Assembly: GCA_000964245.1 (NCBI GenBank)
Contig: LANB01000001.1
Coordinates: 1,157,501 to 1,221,500 of the forward strand
Length of the DNA: 64,000 nucleotides
Direction: 5' to 3'
From: Cellvibrionaceae bacterium 1162T.S.0a.05
GTDB lineage: Bacteria; Pseudomonadota; Gammaproteobacteria; Pseudomonadales; Cellvibrionaceae
Part shown: positions 27,488-36,102 of the stretch, in pieces
Layout: every line of letters starts with the position of its first letter
Position numbering within the stretch: the first letter of the stretch is position 1
Position numbers and translations under genes: made by a program
Notes under the pieces: model-generated
Seen by the model: only the letters and a program-made list of their open reading frames with translations
Databases searched by the model: none
What the model was told of the DNA's origin: nothing

Positions 27488-27924
27488 CCATTTGGCCCTC
27501 TATTTGTATAGGTATCATCATAAGCGCTCGGCTAAAGCAGGCAAGCCTATTACTGCACTCCGTATAAAAATTAGGTAGGCTTTTTTGAAATATAGGTAGT
27601 CTCACGGAGTGTTGCGCGAGGGGACACTGGTATCGTTTACCTGCGTGGTTACATTGGCTATCGCCAGTCGTTACCACACATCTTGTGTTTACGGACTTAT
27701 TTTGAAAGGGACATCATCGCAAATGCCGCTTGCTACTTAGGGAAGAGAACAGGCTACTTTTGCGATACTTGCTCAAGGATGAGCGCTTTTTTCTTTGATA
27801 AGTATGCCCGTAGCCATCACACATTTTAAACTGAGCAAGACAAACTCAATTTTAACTTAATCCAGGCTTTTTACTTACACGCTTTTAACCAACAGACTAA
27901 CTCCCCCACTGGCTGCCAACTTAT
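27488..27924. promoter_or_regulatory. Regulatory-looking gap between the LuxR-type gene and the lysis pair
   Basis: No credible gene. The stretch nearest the regulator holds three TAGGTA-type repeats (27509, 27572 and 27593) and an inverted repeat CACTCCGT (27556-27563) / ACGGAGTG (27604-27611) that encloses two of them. The remainder is AT-rich and I see nothing specific in it. It most likely carries the promoter of the LuxR-type gene. Confidence 0.5.
27509..27599. repeat. Phased TAGGTA repeats upstream of the LuxR-type regulator
   Basis: TAGGTAG occurs at 27572-27578 and 27593-27599, 21 bases apart; TAGGTA occurs at 27509-27514, 63 bases (3 x 21) before the second. Spacing in multiples of two helical turns puts all copies on one DNA face, as expected for an activator or autoregulator site. 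Confidence 0.55.
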
Positions 27925-28509
27925 TCAGCCGGCCCCACCTTTTATTTTTTTCCACTCTTCCACGACCTTATTTTTCGGTTTTCCTGAGGATTCGGTTATC
28001 GCATCGAATTGCTTTGACGCTGTAGACTCTTCATCAAGGTTCAATTGCCGAAAGGATTTTCGCATTGCAACCAGATTTTTTGCTGCCTGGACGGCATCTT
28101 TCTTGACCGCCATATCCTGCATTTTTATTTGCATGCGGCCGCCAAAGTAAAAACCGATAATGACGCTAAGCAAGGTCCAATACCCTTCCGGCATTAAATT
28201 ATAGGCTTGTGCGATTTCCAGGAACTTGGTGGGGTTCAATGGTGCCAGAACGAAGAAACTCAAAATAGCGATGGTGATCAAAGGTCTCGGCAAGCGATTC
28301 AACCCATCGACAAAGGAATCCCAACGTGTGCGGTTTTGACGGTCATGAAACTCTTTGGAAAATTGTTGCAAGGAAGCCAAATCACGGTCGACATCGGCCA
28401 TCACTTCCTCATGCTTGCGCTGCCCTTTATTTTCCTTATTTTCAACAAACACTTCCGCGACTTCCTTGCCGCCTTTGAATACACTCCCTAAAGAACTTAA
28501 CCAACCCAT
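27925..28509 (-). CDS. Putative holin (3TM, gene-transfer-agent type)
   Basis: 194 residues. An amphipathic N-terminus (MGWLSSLGSVFKGG) and a charged helical stretch are followed by two strong membrane segments (about 76-92 and 108-124) and a basic cytoplasmic tail. Size, order and the partner gene match the holin family named for gene-transfer-agent release (inferred from pattern, not searched). Holins assemble in the inner membrane and let a cytoplasmic endolysin reach the peptidoglycan. Its ATG shares one base with the endolysin stop (TAATG), so the two are made together. An alternative is an uncharacterised membrane protein. Confidence 0.65.
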   Translation of the reverse strand: MGWLSSLGSVFKGGKEVAEVFVENKENKGQRKHEEVMADVDRDLASLQQFSKEFHDRQNRTRWDSFVDGLNRLPRPLITIAILSFFVLAPLNPTKFLEIAQAYNLMPEGYWTLLSVIIGFYFGGRMQIKMQDMAVKKDAVQAAKNLVAMRKSFRQLNLDEESTASKQFDAITESSGKPKNKVVEEWKKIKGGAG

Positions 28510-29048
28510 TACGCCACCTCGCTTGCAAATTCGTCAACACGGTTTAGCCAGCCTCTCAGAAAAACACCCTGCGAAGGGTTGGCAGCAACAATTGCATGAT
28601 AAAAAATACGACGCTCCTCAAATAAGGCTTTTAAAAAATACTCGCCCATTTCCTGTTGAGCCCATTGTGCGCCCTTACGCGTGTTAGGCCCCATTGCACC
28701 GTCCTCCGACAAAGGCGGTTCTCGCCCCGCTTGATTACACACACTCTGCACAAATTTGATTGCTCGGCGCGGTCCGTGATTCACCGCGCTATCAAAAACA
28801 AAGGCTTGAATTTCTTCAGGAAGTGTATTGATTGCGGGGCCGTAAAAATAATTTCGCTCATAAATTTCGCGGGCCACATCTTCAGATAAGTTTTGCACCT
28901 CGCTGACAAGTGCAGCATGGCCGAGATAGCGCGACAAGGTTTGCTGGGTAATCCCGTATTTGGTGGGCCCGCCTCTATCAGCAGGGTGGTCGACATACCC
29001 CCCCTCTCGCCGCAGGATGTCGTTAATCATTTCGTTAACACTTGGCAT
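28509..29048 (-). CDS. GH108-type endolysin (N-acetylmuramidase)
   Basis: 179 residues with no signal peptide. The N-terminal catalytic domain has Glu15 in REGGYVDHPADRGGPTKYG, the GH108/ZliS signature. A peptidoglycan-binding_3-like C-terminal part has SEDGAMGPNTRKGAQ. GH108 enzymes cut the glycan backbone of peptidoglycan and occur mainly in phages and phage-derived clusters. AAGGAGG four bases before the ATG is among the strongest ribosome sites in the window, implying high synthesis once transcribed. It is directly upstream of the holin; no capsid, tail or integrase genes are near. No spanin or antiholin gene is seen. Confidence 0.9.
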   Translation of the reverse strand: MPSVNEMINDILRREGGYVDHPADRGGPTKYGITQQTLSRYLGHAALVSEVQNLSEDVAREIYERNYFYGPAINTLPEEIQAFVFDSAVNHGPRRAIKFVQSVCNQAGREPPLSEDGAMGPNTRKGAQWAQQEMGEYFLKALFEERRIFYHAIVAANPSQGVFLRGWLNRVDEFASEVA

Positions 29049-29148
29049 ACCCCCTCCTTGTTTGACGCCCGGGTACGGATACCACCCTGTTAACCCACGG
29101 CATAGCGATTTATTGTTAACACTGATCGGGCTTAAAAAGAAAGCCTAA

Positions 29149-29187
29149 GGGAAGCTCTGAAAAATGGCCTATTTTTCAGAGGTTCCC
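29149..29187. repeat. 39-base near-perfect inverted repeat
   Basis: Left arm GGGAAGCTCTGAAAAAT and right arm ATTTTTCAGAGGTTCCC pair at 16 of 17 positions around a 5-base spacer. It sits between the CadC-like gene and the endolysin gene. It could be a transcription insulator, or the fused terminal repeats of a vanished insertion sequence; no T-run follows on either strand beyond the arms. Confidence 0.75.
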
Positions 29188-29291
29188 AGGAAATACCATC
29201 AGTGCGGTTTTTGACGCAACAATTCAAGCAATAAATGAAGCAATAACGAACACGATAGTAGCAAAAGCCAATACATTTTCCTGCGAATTAT

Positions 29292-31661
29292 TCACAATCC
29301 TATCTTCGCGAGGACAATTTGATTACAACTTTGCTGCATACTTGCGTATTCCTGAGAGAGTTGATGAAAGGTATCCTTGAAATTTTCGAGCGAATAAACA
29401 ATTTCTTTCAGAATCGGGGTCGAGTTGATCATCCCATAAGGCTTCCAACCGCGATTTTCCATACGCTTAATCACGCCCGCCACCTGTGCTTCATCCCCAG
29501 CCAATGCATGACGCGCCACTTCAACGCGAGCCATCAGTGGCGTATCCCAGCCCTTATTGCGCAGCTCCTGCAAGCGCTCATCCACTTCAGCAATGATGCC
29601 CTGAATCGCCGCCGGTTCTGCATTCAGATGACGCAGTGCCGCTGCCCGATACAATAGCACCATCAATTCAAGCTTGATTTCGGTTTTACGGCAACCGACT
29701 TGTGAACTGATATCCTTGAACTCAGCAAAGAGTGATGCTGCATTTTGATACTCTTTGTTAATGTATTCAGCAACGCCACGCAAATAAATATCCATCATCC
29801 CCACACACATTTGTTGATTAGGGTGTTTGAATTTTTCCTGGTTTTTTTCGAAAAACGTGGCCGCTCTTTTTATTTCATCAATATCCTGACGTGCCAGCGC
29901 CAGGCGCGCGGTCATCGAACCGTGTTCATAAGGTTTAACTGTTTCTCTTGAAATATTGATAAGTTTTTCTGCATCTTCCAGGCGGTCCAACTCAATCAAG
30001 GCTTCAACAACCGTTAACATCGTACGGTTCTTATATTCATCGCTGGTATTGAAACCCACCGCCAGATTCAATACCTCATCATAGCGACCAATATTTAGCA
30101 GTGCGTCCATCAAGGCACTCAAAAATAAATTGCGCGGGTCGGTTTTCAGGTAGTGCTCAAGATCATTAATCGCCTCGTCGTAACGCCCCATTCCGGTTAA
30201 CACCGAAGCATGGTTGTAACGTACCTGCGGATGAAGGGGGTCGTATTTGAGCGCTTCGGAATATTGTTCGAAGGCTGCAGCCACTTCCATGCGGTCATCA
30301 ACCAGAATATTCCCCAACCACATGTGCGCCATCGAATGCTGAGGGTTAAGCGCTATTGCTTTTTCAAACGCGGCGATCGCTTTTTGTTTTTCACCGCGGT
30401 TCATTAAGTACATGCCGTAGGCCGCCTGAACTTCAGCGAGCTCCGGCTCCAACTCAAGCGCGCGTTCGATTGATTGAGTTACCAGCAAATCAATTTCTTG
30501 TACTGGTTTGCTGTCGTAAACAGTCTGAAAAATCAAAGCTGTTGATAAGCCCGCCCAAGCGAGCGCGTAGTTCTTATCCAATGCCAGTGCCTGGCGAAAA
30601 TAATTGACGGCCAGGTCAATGGATTCCGGCGTACGTAAACTCCAGTGATGTTGGCCGAGGAAATAATAATCCTGAGCCAGGCGATTGCCCGTAGTGCCAC
30701 GAAAATCGAGGTTGGCCGTTTGTAAACTGGGGGTGAGTTGCTCTGCAATATTGGCGGCCACTTCCGTTTGCAGGGCAATTTTGTCTGCGAGGTCACGCTC
30801 AAAGGTCGCTGCCCAAAGGGAGTAGCCGTTGCGGGTATCCGTTAACTGCGTCGTAATGCGCAAGCGCTTGTCATGAATACGCACAGTGCCTTCAAGTAAG
30901 GCATCGACATTCAACTGCTCACCAATTTCACGCACATCCATCGGTTTATCGCGAAAGACATTCGAGGACGTACTGGCCGCAATGCGAACATCACCGTTAG
31001 TCATCAGTACATTACGAATATCCTCGGAAATGGCTTCGGCAAAATAAGCATTTTCAATTTCATTCCCCAAGCTGACAAAAGGCAGGACTGCAATCGCACC
31101 AATTCCCTTATTCTCCTTCGCGTCTGGTGCCAGTTTGGGGGTTTCCCGTGCCCGGTCCTCGTGCTCAATGCGAAACTCAATGTCCACCAGGCTCTGGAAC
31201 CCAAGAACGAGTACGACAGCCAGCGCAAATACGGCAACATAGGAAAGCAGCGAACCGCGAGTCTGCCCCTCTTGCTCGTGTTCCAGTTCCTCCTTGATAT
31301 CCTCTTCACTGACCTCCGGCGCAACCGGAACCAGCAATGAATAGCCCCGGCGAGGAATGGTTCGAATATAGGCACGTTCGCGTTCCTTGTCCCCCAGGAT
31401 ATTGCGCAATTCAGAAATACAACGCGTTATCGCATCGTCACTGACAATGACCTTGCCCCAAACCTGCTCAAGCAACATCTCTCTCGTGACAACTTCACCT
31501 TGATGGCAGGCCAGGCAAACCAACACATCCATGATTTTAGGTTCGAGGTGAATCTCACGTTCTTCCATGTAGATCTTGCCAGCGAGGGGCTTGACCTGCC
31601 AACCATTGAGGCGAAAGCCGCGCATCAACTGCTGTTTTACGATCGAAATATCACTTTTCAT
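29292..31661 (-). CDS. CadC-like winged-helix regulator with transmembrane segment and TPR sensor
   Basis: About 789 residues. An OmpR/PhoB-type DNA-binding domain (about 15-105, with ISELRNILGD and a terminal RRGYSLL hairpin) leads to a single membrane span (about 140-158, SYVAVFALAVVLVLGF). The periplasmic part has an adenylate-cyclase-associated-like segment (IAVLPFVSLG) followed by TPR repeats to the end. Such one-component regulators bind DNA from the membrane, as CadC and ToxR do. GTG 31667 is an alternative start; ATG 31661 is chosen. It lies upstream of the lysis genes but is separated by 243 bases and a strong hairpin, so regulation of them is only a possibility. Confidence 0.88.
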   Translation of the reverse strand: MKSDISIVKQQLMRGFRLNGWQVKPLAGKIYMEEREIHLEPKIMDVLVCLACHQGEVVTREMLLEQVWGKVIVSDDAITRCISELRNILGDKERERAYIRTIPRRGYSLLVPVAPEVSEEDIKEELEHEQEGQTRGSLLSYVAVFALAVVLVLGFQSLVDIEFRIEHEDRARETPKLAPDAKENKGIGAIAVLPFVSLGNEIENAYFAEAISEDIRNVLMTNGDVRIAASTSSNVFRDKPMDVREIGEQLNVDALLEGTVRIHDKRLRITTQLTDTRNGYSLWAATFERDLADKIALQTEVAANIAEQLTPSLQTANLDFRGTTGNRLAQDYYFLGQHHWSLRTPESIDLAVNYFRQALALDKNYALAWAGLSTALIFQTVYDSKPVQEIDLLVTQSIERALELEPELAEVQAAYGMYLMNRGEKQKAIAAFEKAIALNPQHSMAHMWLGNILVDDRMEVAAAFEQYSEALKYDPLHPQVRYNHASVLTGMGRYDEAINDLEHYLKTDPRNLFLSALMDALLNIGRYDEVLNLAVGFNTSDEYKNRTMLTVVEALIELDRLEDAEKLINISRETVKPYEHGSMTARLALARQDIDEIKRAATFFEKNQEKFKHPNQQMCVGMMDIYLRGVAEYINKEYQNAASLFAEFKDISSQVGCRKTEIKLELMVLLYRAAALRHLNAEPAAIQGIIAEVDERLQELRNKGWDTPLMARVEVARHALAGDEAQVAGVIKRMENRGWKPYGMINSTPILKEIVYSLENFKDTFHQLSQEYASMQQSCNQIVLAKIGL

Positions 31662-32055
31662 AGGCACTTATTGTATGTCTAGCGTAAAGGCGGAGGAGTG
31701 AATCCACGCGAACGTGTCAAAAATTATACAAATTTTAACTTATTGATTTTATTAACAAAAATTCTTCCTTAGATTTTCCTAAGGTAAGAATTAGAGATTA
31801 ATACGTAAGCACCCCTCTTTCCAAGCCCCTTCATCAGGAAGTTTGCAGTTGAAGTATGGAAAATAGCCCCATCGAAATTTGCGTAAGAACGCTATTCAAG
31901 AGGCAATATCGGGGCCAGCGCTTCACCATTCCCAAAAGCGTTTTCGCGCTCATTTTTCGGAGATCAAACACAAGAGCCACTCGAAGGCGGCCAACTAACA
32001 AAGCAATGCTCAAAAAACAAGCAACCACAAAGACCGTGGTCAGTTACACGCGCTG

Positions 32056-32167
32056 AAAACGCAGCGCACTTAAAGCAGGTTTATTGCCAGCGCGAGGACA
32101 GGCACTGGCACTGATACAACAGTTTGGAAAGTTGGTGATGATATGCACCACTTACGTTCAGGGATGA
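32056..32167 (+). pseudogene. Possible 3' remnant of a small gene
   Basis: After an in-frame TGA, codons read KRSALKAGLLPARGQALAL and continue for about 17 more residues to a TGA at 32165, with only weak start options (TTG, GTG). A terminator follows 9 bases later. The composition looks protein-like. Family not recognised. Confidence 0.25.
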
Positions 32168-32175
32168 ATTTGCAA

Positions 32176-32205
32176 GCCGCCCACCAACCCCCGGGCGGCT
32201 TTTTT
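32176..32205 (+). terminator. Rho-independent terminator
   Basis: Arms GCCGCCC and GGGCGGC with a 10-base loop, then six T. It ends a plus-strand transcript whose gene is no longer evident. Confidence 0.8.
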
Positions 32206-32260
32206 ATTTCTCCTCATCATCCGCGCATCATTGCCCTGAAGCTTGAATACGTTTAGCTAG

Positions 32261-32488
32261 CCCCCCAAACAGCCCGCCATACAGTCTTTCACAACGCAGC
32301 CAAACTTACACGAAGAAGAAATAAATCACCTTCTGACGCTTGAAAGTGATGCTCAAGGCAGCGCGTTGGGCAATGTCAAAGCATATGCTTTTTGGGGAAA
32401 TATCTATTGCGCGGAAGCTTTAGACATCGACATGGATGAGTTCAATAAAATCAAAGTGGGGAAAAAACCCCTTACGAATAATGAGTAA
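32261..32488 (+). pseudogene. Truncated reading frame, family not recognised
   Basis: A 75-codon frame, open from a TAG at 32258 to a TAA at 32486, has no ATG, GTG or TTG in its first half. Its end reads AYAFWGNIYCAEALDIDMDE followed by a Lys-rich tail. The aromatic and acidic composition looks like a real protein C-terminus. A bidirectional terminator follows. Likely the 3' end of a gene that lost its start, or a gene using an unusual start codon. Confidence 0.35.
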
Positions 32489-32493
32489 TGGGC

Positions 32494-32524
32494 ACAAAAA
32501 AAGCCGCCCGAGGGCGGCTTTTTT
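32494..32524. terminator. Bidirectional terminator between the remnant and the sugar porter
   Basis: GCCGCCC and GGGCGGC arms with a 2-base loop (extended by AA/TT pairs) are flanked by an A-run on the left and a T-run on the right. It can terminate both the plus-strand frame and the minus-strand sugar porter gene. Confidence 0.85.
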
Positions 32525-32537
32525 ATAACGCGTAATC

Positions 32538-33965
32538 TTAACCTTCCATTTCTTCCAGCTCGCGCCCTTTTGTTTCATAAACAAATTTAAGCACGAAGAA
32601 AATCGAAAGAATCGCACCCAGGGTATAGAGGCTGTAAGCGAAAGCCAAACCAATACCACCAAGCAAAATCGGGAAGGTGAGTGTTACCAGGAAGTTGGAG
32701 CCCCACTGCGCAAGACCGGCGATCGCCAACCCCGAACCACGAATCTGGTTAGGGAACATTTCACCGAGCATGACCCACATCACCGGCCCCCAGGACGCAT
32801 TAAAAAAGATCACGTAAACATTCGCCGCAATCAAGGCAAGTGTTCCCATTGAGTCACTCAGTTCCAGGGTGGTGTTGCCACCCGCATCGGTGACCAACGA
32901 ACCTGTGGAAAAGGCGACAACCGCAAGCCCCAGGGTAATCGCCATACCAATAGAACCAATTAACAGTAGTGGCTTGCGCCCGATTCGGTCAACCAACAGC
33001 AGTGCTGCGATAACCGCACCGATACTCAAGGCACCCGATACAACGTTCACCAACAATGCCTGCTCTTCACCAAAACCAACCGCTTGCCAAAGGACAGCAC
33101 CGTAGTAAAACACGACGTTAATACCCACGAACTGCTGGAACGATGCCAGGCCAATGCCTATCCAAACGATCGGGCGCACACGGCCAAGCGTTTTGTCGTA
33201 AAGGTCTGAAAGTTTGGGTTTGTGATGATCCGCTGCAAGAGAAGAATCAATTTCCTGCAACTTCGCACTGCCTGCTGCCTTACCGTACAAACGACAAAGT
33301 ACATCGAGGGCTTTGTCTTTTTTCTGTTTAACAACAAGAAAACGCGGACTCTCGGGAATTAAAAACAACGCGAGGAAGAAAATAACTGCGGGCACCAATT
33401 CCACCCAGAACATCCAACGCCAGGTTTCGTAGTTCATCCACAAGACATTCTCGGCTGAACCCGAGATGCCAGCCAAAATGTAATTGCTCAAAAACGAACA
33501 AAACAAGCCCGCAATAATGGCGACTTGCTGAACGGTGGCCAATGCACCTCTATAGCGTGCAGGGGCGACTTCAGCAATATAGGCTGGCGCCATAACGGAC
33601 GCAGCACCCACGGCGAGGCCACCTAAAATACGGTAGACAATGAATTCCCCTGAAGAGGTCGCAATGCCCGACCCCCAAGCCGAAATAATAAATAACACTG
33701 CAGCAACGATAAGCATCGCACGACGCCCATAGGCATCTGCCAGACGACCGGCGAAGAACGCACCAACTGCACAACCCAGTAACATCGAAGCAACGTTAAA
33801 TCCGCTTCCGATATCCTTGGCATTGAAGGCGGTTTCCAAACCCCGCACGGTGCCGTTAATGACACCACTATCGAAACCAAAGAGGAAGCCCCCGATGGTT
33901 GCAACGCAACTAATAAGAATAATAAATAAGGTACTGCCCTGATCCGGGCTATTTGTTTGAGACAT
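32538..33965 (-). CDS. MFS sugar porter (sugar:proton symporter family)
   Basis: 475 residues with twelve predicted membrane helices. Sugar-porter signatures are all present: GRLADAYGRRAM after helix 2, PESPRFL before the central loop, QQFVGINVVFYYG in helix 7, DRIGRKPLL after helix 8, and YETKGREL (normally PETKG) at the end. Close in pattern to XylE/GalP and glucose porters. It imports a monosaccharide across the inner membrane; which one is not decided by motifs. GGTGGAAAG just upstream of ATG 33965 serves as ribosome site. It stands alone, with a terminator downstream. Confidence 0.93.
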   Translation of the reverse strand: MSQTNSPDQGSTLFIILISCVATIGGFLFGFDSGVINGTVRGLETAFNAKDIGSGFNVASMLLGCAVGAFFAGRLADAYGRRAMLIVAAVLFIISAWGSGIATSSGEFIVYRILGGLAVGAASVMAPAYIAEVAPARYRGALATVQQVAIIAGLFCSFLSNYILAGISGSAENVLWMNYETWRWMFWVELVPAVIFFLALFLIPESPRFLVVKQKKDKALDVLCRLYGKAAGSAKLQEIDSSLAADHHKPKLSDLYDKTLGRVRPIVWIGIGLASFQQFVGINVVFYYGAVLWQAVGFGEEQALLVNVVSGALSIGAVIAALLLVDRIGRKPLLLIGSIGMAITLGLAVVAFSTGSLVTDAGGNTTLELSDSMGTLALIAANVYVIFFNASWGPVMWVMLGEMFPNQIRGSGLAIAGLAQWGSNFLVTLTFPILLGGIGLAFAYSLYTLGAILSIFFVLKFVYETKGRELEEMEG

Positions 33966-34113
33966 CTTTCCACCTATACCGTGTAGTTATTGTTAGGTAC
34001 ACCCCCCTGCGGGTTCGGCCGATATTAAACGCTTACCCCCGTGCCCACAAGGTAAAGCTTTGTGGACCCGGCGATTTGCAGTCTTTATTCAGGGAGAGGG
34101 AGGGGCCGAGGCT

Positions 34114-35088
34114 TTATTTCACGGTTTCACCGTGTGCCTGTTTATCCGCGTGGTAGGAAGAACGCACAAGTGGGCCGCAAGCCGCGTGCTTAAAACCCAA
34201 GGCTTCGGCTCTGGCGGTATATTCATCGAATTCAGCAGGTTTAACGTAGCGTTCAACAGGTAAATGATCACGCGAAGGCTGCAGGTATTGGCCGATGGTG
34301 AGCATGTCGATATCGTGTTCACGCATATCGGCCATCACATCGAAAATCTCCTCCTTGCTTTCACCCAGCCCAACCATGAGCCCTGATTTGGTCAAAACGT
34401 CCGGCTTCATGGCTTTATAGCGCTTGAGTAATTCCAGTGACCAACGGTAATTGGCGCCCGGTCGAGCCTGACGATAAAGGCGAGGAATGGTTTCGAGATT
34501 GTGATTGAAAACATCGGGGGGCTCTTGCGCAAGAATATCGAGCGCAATATCCATGCGACCGCGAAAATCCGGCGTAAGCACTTCGACCTGTAATTCCGGC
34601 GATAGAACGCGGGCTTCGCGAATGCAGTCGGCAAAATGTTGGGCGCCGCCATCACGCAAATCATCGCGATCTACCGAGGTGATAACCACATATTTCAATT
34701 GCATTTCGGCAATGGCTTCGGCGAGATTACGCGGTTCATTCACATCCAGAGGATTGGGTTTGCCGTGGCCCACATCGCAAAAGGGACAACGCCGTGTACA
34801 GATGTCACCCATGATCATAAAGGTCGCCGTGCCACCACCAAAACACTCGCTCAAATTGGGGCAGTTTGCTTCTTCGCAGACGGTCGACAAGTTGTTTTTA
34901 CGCAACAGTTTTTTAATTCGCTCCACTTCCGCCGAGGGATTAATGCGAATACGAATCCAGTCAGGCTTGCGTAACATGGTATCGCTGGCAATCACTTTGA
35001 CCGGAATGCGTTCCAGTTTATCAGCATCGCGCAATTTTTCGCCTTGCTTGAGGCGCTCACTGCGTTTTACAGGTAACTCTTTTGACAT
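34114..35088 (-). CDS. lipA: Lipoyl synthase
   Basis: 324 residues. The auxiliary cluster motif [12 protein letters not shown] (CxxxxCxxxxxC) near 95 and the radical SAM motif CTRRCPFC near 122 are both complete, as is the terminal RSSYHAD region whose Ser ligates the auxiliary cluster. It inserts two sulfurs into octanoyl groups on lipoyl domains. It follows lipB in the usual lipB-lipA order, 40 bases apart. Confidence 0.98.
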   Translation of the reverse strand: MSKELPVKRSERLKQGEKLRDADKLERIPVKVIASDTMLRKPDWIRIRINPSAEVERIKKLLRKNNLSTVCEEANCPNLSECFGGGTATFMIMGDICTRRCPFCDVGHGKPNPLDVNEPRNLAEAIAEMQLKYVVITSVDRDDLRDGGAQHFADCIREARVLSPELQVEVLTPDFRGRMDIALDILAQEPPDVFNHNLETIPRLYRQARPGANYRWSLELLKRYKAMKPDVLTKSGLMVGLGESKEEIFDVMADMREHDIDMLTIGQYLQPSRDHLPVERYVKPAEFDEYTARAEALGFKHAACGPLVRSSYHADKQAHGETVK

Positions 35089-35128
35089 GTGTCACTCTCT
35101 GATTGCGGCTTACCACCGCAAGTAATCT

Positions 35129-35794
35129 TTAACCCGATTCGCCTTGCTCAACTGCCTGATCTGTGTGCAGCCCCATGTTTAAGTGCAAACAAAAAATTTG
35201 TGCAAACTTCAAACCCAGGGTATTGAGGCTGGGGAGATTTTTTTCTTGAATAAAGTCTTTTAACTGGATCATTTCAAGGCCCGGATACCCGCAAGGGTTA
35301 ATCGATAAAAACGGGCGCAAATCCATATTCACATTCAAGGCCACACCGTGGAAGCTGCAGCCTTTACGTACACGCAAACCCAACGAGGCGATTTTGCGGC
35401 CTGCAATGTAAACCCCAGGCGCGTCCGCTTTTGCCGCTGCTTCAAGGCCATAATAGCCCAAAAGATCGACAACCGTATTCTCCAACCCTGTCACCAGGTC
35501 GCGCACCCCGAGTTTTAAGCGTCGTAAATCGAGCAAGGGATAAACCACTAACTGGCCCGGCCCATGATACGTCACCTGGCCGCCTCTATCGCTTTGCACA
35601 AGAGGAATATCATCGGGTTTATCCAACAAGTGCTCCGCTTTACCCGCCTGCCCCTGCGTGTAAACAGGGGGGTGTTCGACCAACCACATTTCATCCGACG
35701 TGGATGCGTTGCGCTTATCAGTAAACTCCCGCATTGCCTGCCAACACGCTTCGTAGGGCATGCGTCGAAGGCTGCGTAGTGAGAGTGTGCGCAT
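35129..35794 (-). CDS. lipB: Octanoyl-[ACP]:protein N-octanoyltransferase
   Basis: 221 residues. It has the signature [17 protein letters not shown] near 75-95, then [19 protein letters not shown] with the catalytic Lys and Cys pair. It transfers octanoate from acyl carrier protein to apo-lipoyl domains, giving LipA its substrate. It begins directly at the ybeD stop, so ybeD-lipB-lipA are co-transcribed. Confidence 0.97.
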   Translation of the reverse strand: MRTLSLRSLRRMPYEACWQAMREFTDKRNASTSDEMWLVEHPPVYTQGQAGKAEHLLDKPDDIPLVQSDRGGQVTYHGPGQLVVYPLLDLRRLKLGVRDLVTGLENTVVDLLGYYGLEAAAKADAPGVYIAGRKIASLGLRVRKGCSFHGVALNVNMDLRPFLSINPCGYPGLEMIQLKDFIQEKNLPSLNTLGLKFAQIFCLHLNMGLHTDQAVEQGESG

Positions 35795-36067
35795 TTAAAG
35801 AACCATGCGAGTTGAAGGGTGCTTTTTTAAATCTTCAAAAATTGCAGTGAGCTGTTTTTTTCCGGTAGCCTCAATGAACACCGTGATGGACTGGTAGTTT
35901 CCGTTGCGACTATCCCGCACGGTAATTTTTTGCTCATCAAAGCCTGCGGCGTGTTTTTGCATGACCATTAAAACCGCTTCCCGATACGCAGCCGTATTTT
36001 CGCCCATCACTTTTATCGGGTAGTCCGGGCAGGGGAATTCAATTTTCGGCTTTTCTACATCACTCAT
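35795..36067 (-). CDS. ybeD: YbeD/DUF493-family protein
   Basis: 90 residues. MSDVEKPKIEFPCPDYPIKV and the closing LKKHPSTRMVL are typical of YbeD, a small ferredoxin-like-fold protein. Its role is unsettled; it is almost always next to lipB in gammaproteobacteria and an allosteric role resembling ACT domains has been proposed. ATG 36067 is chosen because AGGAG is 8 bases upstream; ATG 36073 and GTG 36076 are also in frame. Confidence 0.93.
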   Translation of the reverse strand: MSDVEKPKIEFPCPDYPIKVMGENTAAYREAVLMVMQKHAAGFDEQKITVRDSRNGNYQSITVFIEATGKKQLTAIFEDLKKHPSTRMVL

Positions 36068-36102
36068 GTACATCACTCCTGGTTTGCTTACTCCGGCGAG
36101 GC

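Larger units (their letters stand above)
31662..32537. other. Low-coding stretch with probable gene remnants
   Basis: Nearly 880 bases without a convincing intact gene. The part next to the CadC-like gene is very AT-rich and probably holds its promoter. From about 31800 to 32490 two short protein-like stretches without start codons each end just before a GCCGCCC/GGGCGGC terminator. A 66-codon plus-strand frame and a 64-codon minus-strand frame at about 31834-32056 overlap and neither looks real. Confidence 0.5.

Noticed and set aside
27925-29048. An intact prophage around the endolysin-holin pair
   Set aside because: No structural, packaging, replication or integration genes occur anywhere nearby.
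29049-29120. LexA-type operator upstream of the endolysin
   Set aside because: No CTGT-N8-ACAG element was found, so SOS control is not supported.
31834-32056. Two overlapping small frames (minus 64 and plus 66 codons)
   Set aside because: They overlap each other, lack ribosome sites and have no convincing domain; treated as chance frames in a decayed area.
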